NCBI RefSeq assembly: GCF_002261215.1
Contig: NZ_NEVS01000004.1
Span: forward strand, 1,550,001 to 1,614,000
Length of the DNA stretch: 64,000 bases
Reading direction: 5' to 3'
Source: Bordetella genomosp. 11
GTDB lineage: Bacteria > Pseudomonadota > Gammaproteobacteria > Burkholderiales > Burkholderiaceae_B
In this document: positions 8,616 through 16,115 of the stretch, piece after piece
Layout: every line of letters begins with the position of its first letter
How positions within the stretch are numbered: position 1 is the first letter of the stretch
Notes under the pieces: generated by a model
The model's input: only the letters and a program-made list of their open reading frames with translations
The model's database searches: none
What the model was told of the DNA's origin: nothing
Translations under genes and position numbers: made by a program

Positions 8616-9467
8616 CTACAGATCCAGCGCCGCCGCCTTGAGCGTGCTTTCCAGGGCCAGGACGGCGTGCGATGCGGCCGCTGGCCGGTCTATGACGAAA
8701 TCCAGGAAACCCAGTTCCGGCATGCCGTGCTGCAATCGCACCAGGCCGTCCGGTACGACATAGTCGGCGAACGCGCTGATGCCCAGGCCGGCCATGGCCG
8801 CGGCCTTCAGCACGGCCACGCTGCTGCTGACGGTGGTGATCCGGTATTCGCGCCCCATGGCCTTCAGGGTTTCCAGGACGCGCGTGCGGGACACGCTGGG
8901 CTCCGGATGCAGGGCCAGCGGCAGTATCGCCTCTCCTCCGGTGATGGGCGACTGCGGTCCCACGCACCAATACAGTCGTTCGGTACGCACGATCTGCCCA
9001 CGCTGGCTGCCGCTGATGCGCTTGGCGAACACCAGGTCGTGGCGGTCTTCGTCCAGTTCGCGGAACAGGTCGCCGCTCATGCCGGTGGCGATGTGCAGCT
9101 CCACGTCCGGGTTGCGTTGCTGGAAACTGCCCAGCGCCTCGGTCAGCCGCGTCGAGGCGAAATCCTCGGACATCCCCAGCCTTACCCGGCCGTTCAGCGC
9201 AGGCCCGCTGACCGCGCTGAAGGCCTGTTCCATCAGGTCCAGGATGTCGCGCGCGTAGCGAAACAGGGATTCGCCCTGGCGCGTCATGCGCAGATTGCGG
9301 GTATCGCGTTCCAGCAGCGGGCACCCCACGATGTCTTCCAGGCGCCGTACGTGTTGGCTGACCGTGGACTGAGAAAGGTTGACCCGGTCGGACGCGAGCG
9401 TGAAGCTGCCCGCCTGCACGACGGCAACGAAACTGCGCAATAGTTCTGGCGAAAGCGGACGCATCAT
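8616..9467 (-). CDS. LysR-family regulator, probable regulator of malonate decarboxylase
   Basis: The 283-residue LysR protein has the N-terminal HTH (FTLASDRVNLSQSTVSQHVRRLE) and the usual effector-binding half. It is divergent from mdcA across a 173-base gap, the standard position for a LysR regulator controlling the adjacent operon, and Klebsiella-type malonate decarboxylase loci carry a LysR regulator, MdcR. That it is MdcR and senses malonate is inference from position. A candidate site TGAT-N10-ATCA lies between the two genes at 9546-9563. Confidence 0.8.
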   Translation of the reverse strand: MMRPLSPELLRSFVAVVQAGSFTLASDRVNLSQSTVSQHVRRLEDIVGCPLLERDTRNLRMTRQGESLFRYARDILDLMEQAFSAVSGPALNGRVRLGMSEDFASTRLTEALGSFQQRNPDVELHIATGMSGDLFRELDEDRHDLVFAKRISGSQRGQIVRTERLYWCVGPQSPITGGEAILPLALHPEPSVSRTRVLETLKAMGREYRITTVSSSVAVLKAAAMAGLGISAFADYVVPDGLVRLQHGMPELGFLDFVIDRPAAASHAVLALESTLKAAALDL

Positions 9468-9545
9468 GGAAGCCTTTGCGCTGCGAAATCCTGGGAAACC
9501 GGTGCCATACGCTAAGCGGCATTATGAAACCCGCTAAATCCCGGC

Positions 9546-9563
9546 TGATATCTTCATAAATCA
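9546..9563. promoter_or_regulatory. Candidate LysR operator between regulator and mdcA
   Basis: TGATATCTTCATAAATCA is a TGAT-N10-ATCA inverted repeat that fits the T-N11-A pattern of LysR-type sites. It lies within the divergent gap, about 80 bases from each start codon. Confidence 0.35.
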
Positions 9564-9600
9564 CCCTGCCCTACGGGCCTAAGATTTTACTTGCCGATGA

Positions 9601-9621
9601 CGGCCCCCGTTCGCGGGGCCG
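9601..9621 (+). promoter_or_regulatory. GC hairpin in the mdcA leader
   Basis: CGGCCCCCG and CGGGGCCG pair around a TTCG loop with one bulged C, ending 19 bases before the mdcA ATG and just before its GTGGAG ribosome site. It could be an attenuator or a message-stabilising hairpin; only three T residues follow. Confidence 0.3.
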
Positions 9622-9640
9622 CGTTTGTGGAGAAATCGAG

Positions 9641-11287
9641 ATGCCCGATTGGGATAAAGCCAGGAGCGGCAAATTGTCGCGGGTGCAGGCAGGCGCCCAC
9701 CTTGCCGACGGCAAGCGCGTAAAGGCGGTGGACGCCACCGCGCTGCTGGAAGCGGTGATCAGGCCCGGCGACCGCGTGTGCCTGGAGGGCGACAACCAGA
9801 AGCAGGCGGACCTGCTGGCCGAGGCGCTGGCGGCCGTCGACACCAGCGTGGTGCGCGACCTGCACATGGTGCAATCAGGCATTGTGCTGCCGGAACACCT
9901 GGACGTATTCGAAAAGGGTATCGCCAGACGTTTGGACTACGCCTATTCGGGTCCGCAGTCCCAGCGCATCGCGCAATTGCTCTTTGGCGGAAAGATCGAG
10001 CTGGGCGCCGTGCACACCTACCTGGAATTGTTCGCGCGCTATTTCGTGGACCTGACGCCGCAGGTGGCGCTGATCGCGGCGGTCAGCGCCGATCGCGACG
10101 GCAACCTGTACACCGGTCCCAATACCGAGGACACGCCCGTCGTGGTCGAGGCCACCGCCTTCAAGAACGGCGTGGTGATCGCCCAGGTCAATGAAATCCT
10201 CGATCGGGTCCCGCGCGTGGACATTCCCGGCGACCGGGTGGACTTCATCATCCAGAGCGACAAGCCCTTCTTCGTCGAACCGCTGTTCACGCGCGACCCG
10301 GCCGCCATCACCGAGACCCAGATCCTGACGGCGATGCTGGCGATCAAGGGCATCTACGCGCCCTATGGTGTCAGGCGCCTGAACCACGGCATCGGCTTTA
10401 ACACCGCCGCCATCGAGTTGCTGCTGCCCACGTACGGCGAGCGGCTGGGCCTGAAAGGCAAGGTCGCCGCCCAATGGGCACTGAACCCGCACCCGACGCT
10501 GATCCCCGCGATCGAGTCCGGCTGGGTGGAAAGCGTGCACTGCTTCGGCTCGGAGGTGGGTATGGATGATTACCTCCGTGCCCGCCCCGACATCTTCTTC
10601 ACCGGCCCGGACGGCTCGCTGCGTTCGAACCGGGCGTTCAGCCAGACCGCCGGGCTGTACGCGTGCGACATGTTCATTGGATCGACGCTGCAGATCGACC
10701 TGCAGGGCCATTCGTCCACCGTGACGGCAAACCGCATCGCCGGTTTCGGCGGCGCTCCCAATATGGGGAGCGACGCACGCGGCCGCCGGCATCCCAGCGC
10801 GCCATGGCTGCAGGCGGGCCAGGAAGCGGATCCGGATGCACCCGCGGCGTTGCGGCGCGGCCGCAAGCTGGTCGTGCAGATCGGCGAGACTTTCGGCGAC
10901 AAAAACGCGCCCACTTTCGTCGAGCACCTGGATGCGCTCGTGCTGGCCGAAAAACTGTCGCTGGAACTGGCGCCGATCATGATCTACGGCGATGACGTCA
11001 GCCACATCGTCACGGAGGAAGGCATCGCCAACCTCCTGCTGTGCCGCGATGCCGACGAACGCGAACATGCGATCCGCGGCGTCGCCGGCTATACCCCGGT
11101 AGGCCGCGGGCGCGACAAACGCATGGTCGAGCGGCTGCGCGAAAGGCGCATCATCCAGCGGCCCGAGGACCTGGGCATCAATCCGCTGGACGCCAACCGC
11201 AACATGCTGGCCGCCCGTTCCGTGAAAGACCTGGTGCGCTGGTCCGGCGGTTTATATGCGCCTCCCGCGCGCTTCAGGAACTGGTGA
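9641..11287 (+). CDS. mdcA: Malonate decarboxylase alpha subunit (acyl-carrier transferase)
   Basis: The 548-residue protein opens the malonate decarboxylase operon and has the expected length for MdcA, which moves malonyl onto the carrier protein by swapping it with acetyl. Its opening MPDWDKARSGK and internal GDRVCLEGDNQKQADLLAE segment are typical of the family. A GTGGAG ribosome site precedes the ATG. It works with MdcC (carrier), MdcD and MdcE (decarboxylase pair) in the cytoplasm. The next gene, mdcC, begins nine bases after its stop. Confidence 0.93.
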   Translation: MPDWDKARSGKLSRVQAGAHLADGKRVKAVDATALLEAVIRPGDRVCLEGDNQKQADLLAEALAAVDTSVVRDLHMVQSGIVLPEHLDVFEKGIARRLDYAYSGPQSQRIAQLLFGGKIELGAVHTYLELFARYFVDLTPQVALIAAVSADRDGNLYTGPNTEDTPVVVEATAFKNGVVIAQVNEILDRVPRVDIPGDRVDFIIQSDKPFFVEPLFTRDPAAITETQILTAMLAIKGIYAPYGVRRLNHGIGFNTAAIELLLPTYGERLGLKGKVAAQWALNPHPTLIPAIESGWVESVHCFGSEVGMDDYLRARPDIFFTGPDGSLRSNRAFSQTAGLYACDMFIGSTLQIDLQGHSSTVTANRIAGFGGAPNMGSDARGRRHPSAPWLQAGQEADPDAPAALRRGRKLVVQIGETFGDKNAPTFVEHLDALVLAEKLSLELAPIMIYGDDVSHIVTEEGIANLLLCRDADEREHAIRGVAGYTPVGRGRDKRMVERLRERRIIQRPEDLGINPLDANRNMLAARSVKDLVRWSGGLYAPPARFRNW

Positions 11288-11296
11288 GGATAGACA

Positions 11297-11614
11297 ATGG
11301 AACATTTGAATTTCCGGCATGCGGGCCAACGGCCCGCCACGGCGGCCCGCGACAACGCCATTGTCGGCGTGGTCGCCTCCGGCAACCTGGAAGTGCTCGT
11401 CGAGCGGGTCCTGCCGCAAGATGAATGCGAGGTCGACGTCCGCACGCCGGTCACCGGCTTCGATGCCGTGTGGCAGGCCGTGGTAGCCGATTTCGCGGCC
11501 CGCGGCGCTGCCGGCGGACTGCGTTTTTCCATCAACGACGGCGGCGCGCGGCCCGACATGGTCAGCCTGAGACTGGCGCAGGCGCTGCGCGCCATGGCGG
11601 GAGACCAGCCATGA
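11297..11614 (+). CDS. mdcC: Malonate decarboxylase acyl-carrier protein, delta subunit
   Basis: The 105-residue carrier protein bears the prosthetic group 2'-(5''-phosphoribosyl)-3'-dephospho-CoA on a serine. Ser28, in the segment VVASGNLEVL, is the likely attachment site by analogy with CitD and known MdcC proteins. It lies between mdcA and mdcD and overlaps mdcD by four bases. The enzymes that make and attach the cofactor, MdcB and MdcG, are encoded further along in the same operon. Confidence 0.9.
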   Translation: MEHLNFRHAGQRPATAARDNAIVGVVASGNLEVLVERVLPQDECEVDVRTPVTGFDAVWQAVVADFAARGAAGGLRFSINDGGARPDMVSLRLAQALRAMAGDQP

Positions 11615-12549
11615 GCGACATCGCACATCCGAACGCCGCGAGCCCGGCGTTGGCCGGCGACGCCAGTTGGTACGAAGCATCGGCCCGCCAGCGCGTGAAC
11701 GCCCTGCTGGATGACGGCAGCTTCGTGGAATTCGTCGGACCGCAGGCGCGCGAGACCAGCCCTCACCTGGCCTTGTTCGACCTGCCCGAGCAATTCGATG
11801 ACGGCATGGTCGTCGGCGCGGGCAAGCTGGACGGCAATACGGTGCTGATCGCGGCCCAGGAAGGCAAGTTCATGGGAGGCGCCTTCGGCGAAGTGCATGG
11901 CGCCAAGCTGACCGGCCTGCTGCGCGCGGCGGCGGTGCGCAGGACGCCCGTGCTGATCCTGTTCGAAACGGGTGGCGTGCGCTTGCAGGAAGCCAATGCG
12001 GGCGAGCTGGCCATCGCGGAAATCATGCGTGCGCTGCTGGATGCGCGCATGGCCGGCGTGCCGGTGATCGGCCTGATCGGCGGCCGCGCGGGTTGCTATG
12101 GCGGCGGCAGCCTGATCGCGGGCTGCTGTTCCGGACTGGCCATCTCCGAACAGGGGCGCCTGAGCGTTTCGGGTCCGGAAGTCATCGAAACCAATCGCGG
12201 CGCGGGGGAATTCGACGCGTCGGACCGGCCGTTGATCTGGCGCACGATGGGCGGCCGGCACCGCTACCTGCTCGGCGCGGTGGACGCGTATGCCGACGAT
12301 ACGGTGCCCGCTTTCCGCGCCGCCGCCCTGCGTCTTATCGCGCAAGCGCCGGAACTGGATTTCGCCCACCTCGCGCGCACCCACGCCCGGCTGGCCGCGC
12401 GGCTGCGCGAGCTGGGCAACTGCGCGGATGCGCGCGACGCCTGGCAGGTGCTGGGCGTGGACCCGCGGGTCGATATCCCCGACATTCCGCATGACGCATT
12501 CGTCGAACTCGCCGGTGCATTGAAGGAGGCCCGCCATGTTGCTGAATGA
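11611..12549 (+). CDS. mdcD: Malonate decarboxylase beta subunit
   Basis: From the ATG at 11611 the product is 312 residues, the usual length for MdcD, a carboxyltransferase-fold (crotonase-superfamily) subunit that decarboxylates malonyl-carrier protein together with MdcE. The segments ETGGVRLQEANAGELA and GGRAGCYGGGSLIAG are characteristic of acetyl-CoA-carboxylase-type carboxyltransferase subunits. The start overlaps the mdcC stop as ATGA. Its 3' end overlaps mdcE by 14 bases. The reading frame is open further upstream but that part duplicates mdcC in another frame. Confidence 0.92.
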   Translation: MSDIAHPNAASPALAGDASWYEASARQRVNALLDDGSFVEFVGPQARETSPHLALFDLPEQFDDGMVVGAGKLDGNTVLIAAQEGKFMGGAFGEVHGAKLTGLLRAAAVRRTPVLILFETGGVRLQEANAGELAIAEIMRALLDARMAGVPVIGLIGGRAGCYGGGSLIAGCCSGLAISEQGRLSVSGPEVIETNRGAGEFDASDRPLIWRTMGGRHRYLLGAVDAYADDTVPAFRAAALRLIAQAPELDFAHLARTHARLAARLRELGNCADARDAWQVLGVDPRVDIPDIPHDAFVELAGALKEARHVAE

Positions 12550-13258
12550 GGTTCTATCCTCGCTTTTTCCCGGAGGGCACGACGTCGTCGTGGAAGACTC
12601 GCTGCTGAGCGGTTCGGGCCAGCTGGGCCAGGCCGGCCGTGCGCAGGTCATCGGCGTCAGTGGCCGTGCCGCCGTCGGCGTGGACCAGGCGCTGCTGCTT
12701 GCCGAACGCGTGCTGGACATCGTGCGGCAACAGCAGCCCGCCCCGCTTCTGGTCCTGGTCGACAGCGACAGCCAACGCATGAGCAAGCGCGACGAAATGC
12801 TGGGCCTGAGCCAATTCCTTGCGCACCTGGCCACCTGCCTGTGCTACGCCGACGCGCGCGGCCATCATACGGTTGGCCTGCTCTATGGCCATACGGCGGC
12901 AGGCGCCTTCATCGCCACGGCGCTCGCCACGCGTACGCTGCTGGCGTTGCCGGGCGCGGATCCCGCGGTGATGGACCTGCCATCGATGGCGCGGGTGACC
13001 AAGCTGCCCCTGGCCGTGCTTGAAGAGAAGGCGCGCGCCACGCCGGTGTTCGCGCCTGGACTGGATAACCTGGCCCGCACGGGCGCCATTGCCGCCGTAC
13101 TGGACCCCGCGGCGAGCCTGGCGGACCAGGTCATCCGGGCGCTGCACGATGCCGCCAGCGCGGATACCCGAGACCAGGCCGGCCGTGAACGCGGCGGCCG
13201 ACCCAAAGCGGCCGATATTGCCGCGCGTGTCCATGACGCCGCCCTCGCCGCCGCGTGA
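12536..13258 (+). CDS. mdcE: Malonate decarboxylase gamma subunit
   Basis: The 240-residue protein is the partner of MdcD. It contains a segment around residues 115-130 (GLLYGHTAAGAFIATALA) and LPGADPAVMDLPSMARVT, both typical of MdcE. A GGAGG ribosome site lies inside the end of mdcD, seven bases before the ATG. Its last 26 bases overlap the mdcG start, so the genes are likely co-translated. Confidence 0.9.
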   Translation: MLLNEVLSSLFPGGHDVVVEDSLLSGSGQLGQAGRAQVIGVSGRAAVGVDQALLLAERVLDIVRQQQPAPLLVLVDSDSQRMSKRDEMLGLSQFLAHLATCLCYADARGHHTVGLLYGHTAAGAFIATALATRTLLALPGADPAVMDLPSMARVTKLPLAVLEEKARATPVFAPGLDNLARTGAIAAVLDPAASLADQVIRALHDAASADTRDQAGRERGGRPKAADIAARVHDAALAAA

Positions 13259-13910
13259 GGCTTGGCGCCAGCGCCACGCGCTGGTCTACCTGCATCCGCA
13301 GGCGTGGTCGTCCCTGCTGCGCGATCAGGCATGGCTGGCGCGGCATGCGCTGTCGCATACCTGGGCGGCGCGCGGCTGGCCGCTGATCGCGCGGCGCCGG
13401 TCCGCGCACGAGACCGACGGCGTCGCGGTAGGCCTGCCCTTCCCTCCCTCCGCCGGCAAGGCACGCATCGCGCTGCGGGTGCGCGAGCGCGACATCGCCC
13501 GCGTCGCCGGATTGCCCGCGCTGGAACAGGCGATTTCGACGGCTCCGGCCGCCTGGCATCAGCACCTTTACACCCTGGTACGTATCGCGGCGGATCATGA
13601 AATCTTTGTGCAAGTGTTCGGCAGCCTCGCCTGGCAACATCTGACCGGCCTATCCTACGTGACCGATGAATCCGACCTGGACCTTGCATGGTCCGCGCCG
13701 CGCGGCCCGCGCCTGGCCTCGCTGTTGGACGCGGTGGCGCGTACCGATGCCGCCGCGCCCATGCGCGTGGACGGCGAGGTCATCTTCGCGGATGGCACGG
13801 CAGCCAACTGGCGCGAACTGCGCGGCGACGCCTCGCAAGTCATCCTGAAGACACCGGCCGGACTCGCACTGGCGAGTCGCGCGCAGGTCGCCCACATGCT
13901 GGAACCTTGA
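13233..13910 (+). CDS. mdcG: Malonate decarboxylase holo-carrier synthase (phosphoribosyl-dephospho-CoA transferase)
   Basis: About 225 residues from the ATG at 13233; a GTG two codons earlier is possible. MdcG attaches the phosphoribosyl-dephospho-CoA cofactor to the serine of MdcC. The protein has the nucleotidyltransferase-like motif DESDLDLAW near the middle, whose acidic residues bind metal, and the opening RHALVYLHPQAW that recurs in the family. It overlaps mdcE by 26 bases and is followed after three bases by mdcB, the enzyme that makes the cofactor precursor. Confidence 0.88.
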   Translation: MTPPSPPREAWRQRHALVYLHPQAWSSLLRDQAWLARHALSHTWAARGWPLIARRRSAHETDGVAVGLPFPPSAGKARIALRVRERDIARVAGLPALEQAISTAPAAWHQHLYTLVRIAADHEIFVQVFGSLAWQHLTGLSYVTDESDLDLAWSAPRGPRLASLLDAVARTDAAAPMRVDGEVIFADGTAANWRELRGDASQVILKTPAGLALASRAQVAHMLEP

Positions 13911-13913
13911 ATA

Positions 13914-14771
13914 ATGGAAGCCGTATGCCTGCCCCTACCCTCCGCCGCGCACCTGCCCGCATGGTGGCCCTTCGATCCCGCGCAGCATATCGCCGCGCAC
14001 GCTGAACGGTGCCTGTGGCTGGAGGTGCAGACCTGGCCCAAGCCCGGCCTGGTCAGCCACGTCGACCGCGGCAGCCACGCGGACATGGACGTGCATACGT
14101 TTCGCCGCAGCGCGCAGGCATTGCGCCCCTACTTCGCCGAATTGGCGCGGGCCGCGGCGCATGGCGCCGACATGGCCACCCTGCGCAGGATCGGCGTACG
14201 CGCGGAACACGCCATGATGAGCGTTACGGCCGGCGTGAATACGCATCGCGGCGCGATCTTCGGCATGGGCCTGCTGAGCGCGGCGGCCGCGGTGCGCGGC
14301 ACCGGCGATGAAAGCCTGGGCGCGGTGGTCGCGCGCCGTTGGGGGGCGGATATCGGCGCCGGACCGCGTCCGGCCGACAGCCATGGTGTCGTCGCCGCGC
14401 ATCGCTACGGGGCGGGCGGCGCGCGCGCCGAAGCGGCGCTGGGGTTTCCCAGCGTGTACCGGATCGGCGTGCCCGCCTTGCGCGAAGCCGCGCTGATCGC
14501 GCCGGACGATCAAGAGGCCATGCGCGTGCATGCCTGCTTCGCGCTGATCGCGGCCGTCGACGACACCAATCTGCTGCATCGCGGTGGTGCCGAAGGGCTG
14601 CGCTACGCGCAGGACACCGCGCGCCGTTTCATGCAGCGGGGCGGTATCGCGCACCGGGACTGGCGCGCGACCGCGCAGGCCGCGCACCGCGATTTCGTGG
14701 CGCGCAACCTGAGTCCCGGCGGCTCGGCCGATCTGCTCGCCATGAGTCTTTTCGTGCACGGCCTGCCATGA
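13914..14771 (+). CDS. mdcB: Triphosphoribosyl-dephospho-CoA synthase
   Basis: The 285-residue protein belongs to the CitG/MdcB family, which joins ATP and dephospho-CoA to make the cofactor precursor later attached by MdcG. The hallmark segment WPKPGLVSHVDRGSHADMD (about residues 40-58) and the TAGVNTHRGAIFGMGLL segment are clear. In several Pseudomonas loci mdcB follows mdcA; here it lies between mdcG and mdcH, as I recall for Klebsiella-type order. It overlaps mdcH by four bases (ATGA). Confidence 0.92.
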   Translation: MEAVCLPLPSAAHLPAWWPFDPAQHIAAHAERCLWLEVQTWPKPGLVSHVDRGSHADMDVHTFRRSAQALRPYFAELARAAAHGADMATLRRIGVRAEHAMMSVTAGVNTHRGAIFGMGLLSAAAAVRGTGDESLGAVVARRWGADIGAGPRPADSHGVVAAHRYGAGGARAEAALGFPSVYRIGVPALREAALIAPDDQEAMRVHACFALIAAVDDTNLLHRGGAEGLRYAQDTARRFMQRGGIAHRDWRATAQAAHRDFVARNLSPGGSADLLAMSLFVHGLP

Positions 14772-15712
14772 CGCTGGCGCTGCTGTGTTCCGGCCAGGGC
14801 ACGCAGCATGCGGGCATGTTCCGCGTGACGGCGGCACTGCCCGCGGCACAGCCGCTGTTCGCGTTTGCCGCCACGCTGCTGGGGCGCGATCCCCGCGCGC
14901 TCGTGATCGACGGCACCCACGATTTATTCGAGAACCGCACCGCCCAGGTACTGTGCACGCTACAGGCACTGGCCGCGCACGCCGCGCTGCGCGACGCCCT
15001 GCCGCGGCGCCTGTGCCTGGCCGGCTACAGCGTGGGCGAAGTGGCCGCGTGGGGGGTGGCGGGGGTATGGAATCCCGAGACCACGCTGGCGCTTGCCGCC
15101 GCGCGCGCGGATGCAATGAGCGCGGCGGCGAAGACGGCGGGCGCCGGCCTGCAGGGTATGCTGTTCGTGCGCGGCCTTGCCGCCCCATGCATCGCGCGGC
15201 TTTGCGAGGGGCGCGACGCCGCCCCCGCCATCGTGAATCCCGGCGACGCATACGTCATCGGCGGCACACGCGCGGCGCTGGGCCTGATCGCCGACGAGGC
15301 CACGCGCGCGGGCGCCGCCAACGTGGCCGGCATCGACGTCGCCGTGGCCTCGCACACGCGTTTCATGGCCGGCGCCGCCGGTGTGTTCGCAACCCGGTTG
15401 CTGGCAGCGCCGCGTGCGGCCCGGCTCGCGCCGGGCGTCCGGCTGATCAGCGGCATCGATGGCGCCGCCGTACTCGACCTGGACGCCGGCATCGTCAAGC
15501 TCTCCCAACAGGTCGAGCAGACCATCCATTGGGACGCCTGCCTGCAGGCCTGCGTCGAGGCGGGCGCCACCGCCTTCCTGGAACTGGGACCAGGCCGCGC
15601 TCTGGCGGCCATGGCGGCATCCTCCCACTCCGGCATACCCGCGCGCAGCCTGGACGAATTCGATGATCTGGCTGACGTGCTTACATGGCTGGCCAGAGTG
15701 AGCCGAGCCTGA
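14768..15712 (+). CDS. mdcH: Malonate decarboxylase-associated malonyl-CoA:carrier transacylase
   Basis: The 314-residue protein has the acyltransferase fold of FabD: the LLCSGQGTQHAGMF opening, the nucleophile motif GYSVGE near residue 90, and the later ASHTRFM histidine segment. MdcH loads malonyl from malonyl-CoA onto the carrier to start the catalytic cycle. It is the last gene of the operon. No MdcL/MdcM or MdcF malonate transporter follows; the next gene is an autotransporter 400 bases away. Confidence 0.9.
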   Translation: MTLALLCSGQGTQHAGMFRVTAALPAAQPLFAFAATLLGRDPRALVIDGTHDLFENRTAQVLCTLQALAAHAALRDALPRRLCLAGYSVGEVAAWGVAGVWNPETTLALAAARADAMSAAAKTAGAGLQGMLFVRGLAAPCIARLCEGRDAAPAIVNPGDAYVIGGTRAALGLIADEATRAGAANVAGIDVAVASHTRFMAGAAGVFATRLLAAPRAARLAPGVRLISGIDGAAVLDLDAGIVKLSQQVEQTIHWDACLQACVEAGATAFLELGPGRALAAMAASSHSGIPARSLDEFDDLADVLTWLARVSRA

Positions 15713-16115
15713 CCGGCCGCTCGCCGGCGCCGTGGCAGGGCCTCCATAACGCCGCCCCTCTACCCCCGCGCTCGTAAGTCGTACCCCATCCTCGCCGCCG
15801 CACGGGCCGGACCGCCGCCCTACCCCTCGATCGGCCTCCGCACGCATTCGCGAATCGAGATGCAACAGAAGCGGCAGCGGATGGTATCCGACGACCATTT
15901 CATACATCTTTAGATGCACCCTAATTAAGTATCTTCCTTTAACTGGATGGTATCCGCTGCCTAAATGCTTTGTACTGCGAATAAAGCGGTATACATTGCG
16001 GATTTTTTGCGGAGCTCATCCGTTAACGCAGGCCAATCGGTCGGGAGGCAACGCTCGCATGCCATCGAGCAACGCCGGGACGCCGACTGTTGGCCGATAT
16101 CTGGAGGATCCATGG
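15713..16115. other. Intergenic region with a 12-base direct repeat, upstream of the autotransporter
   Basis: Some 400 bases lie between mdcH and the autotransporter start. GGATGGTATCCG occurs exactly at 15879-15890 and 15945-15956, 66 bases apart; each copy contains a GGAT-GGT-ATCC mini-palindrome. The stretch between them is AT-rich compared with its surroundings. I see no RNA gene. Confidence 0.45.

Noticed and set aside
16000..16030. T-run near GCGGATTTTTTGCGGAG considered as a terminator
   Set aside because: No stable stem precedes the T-run, and the site lies just upstream of the autotransporter start where a promoter is more likely.
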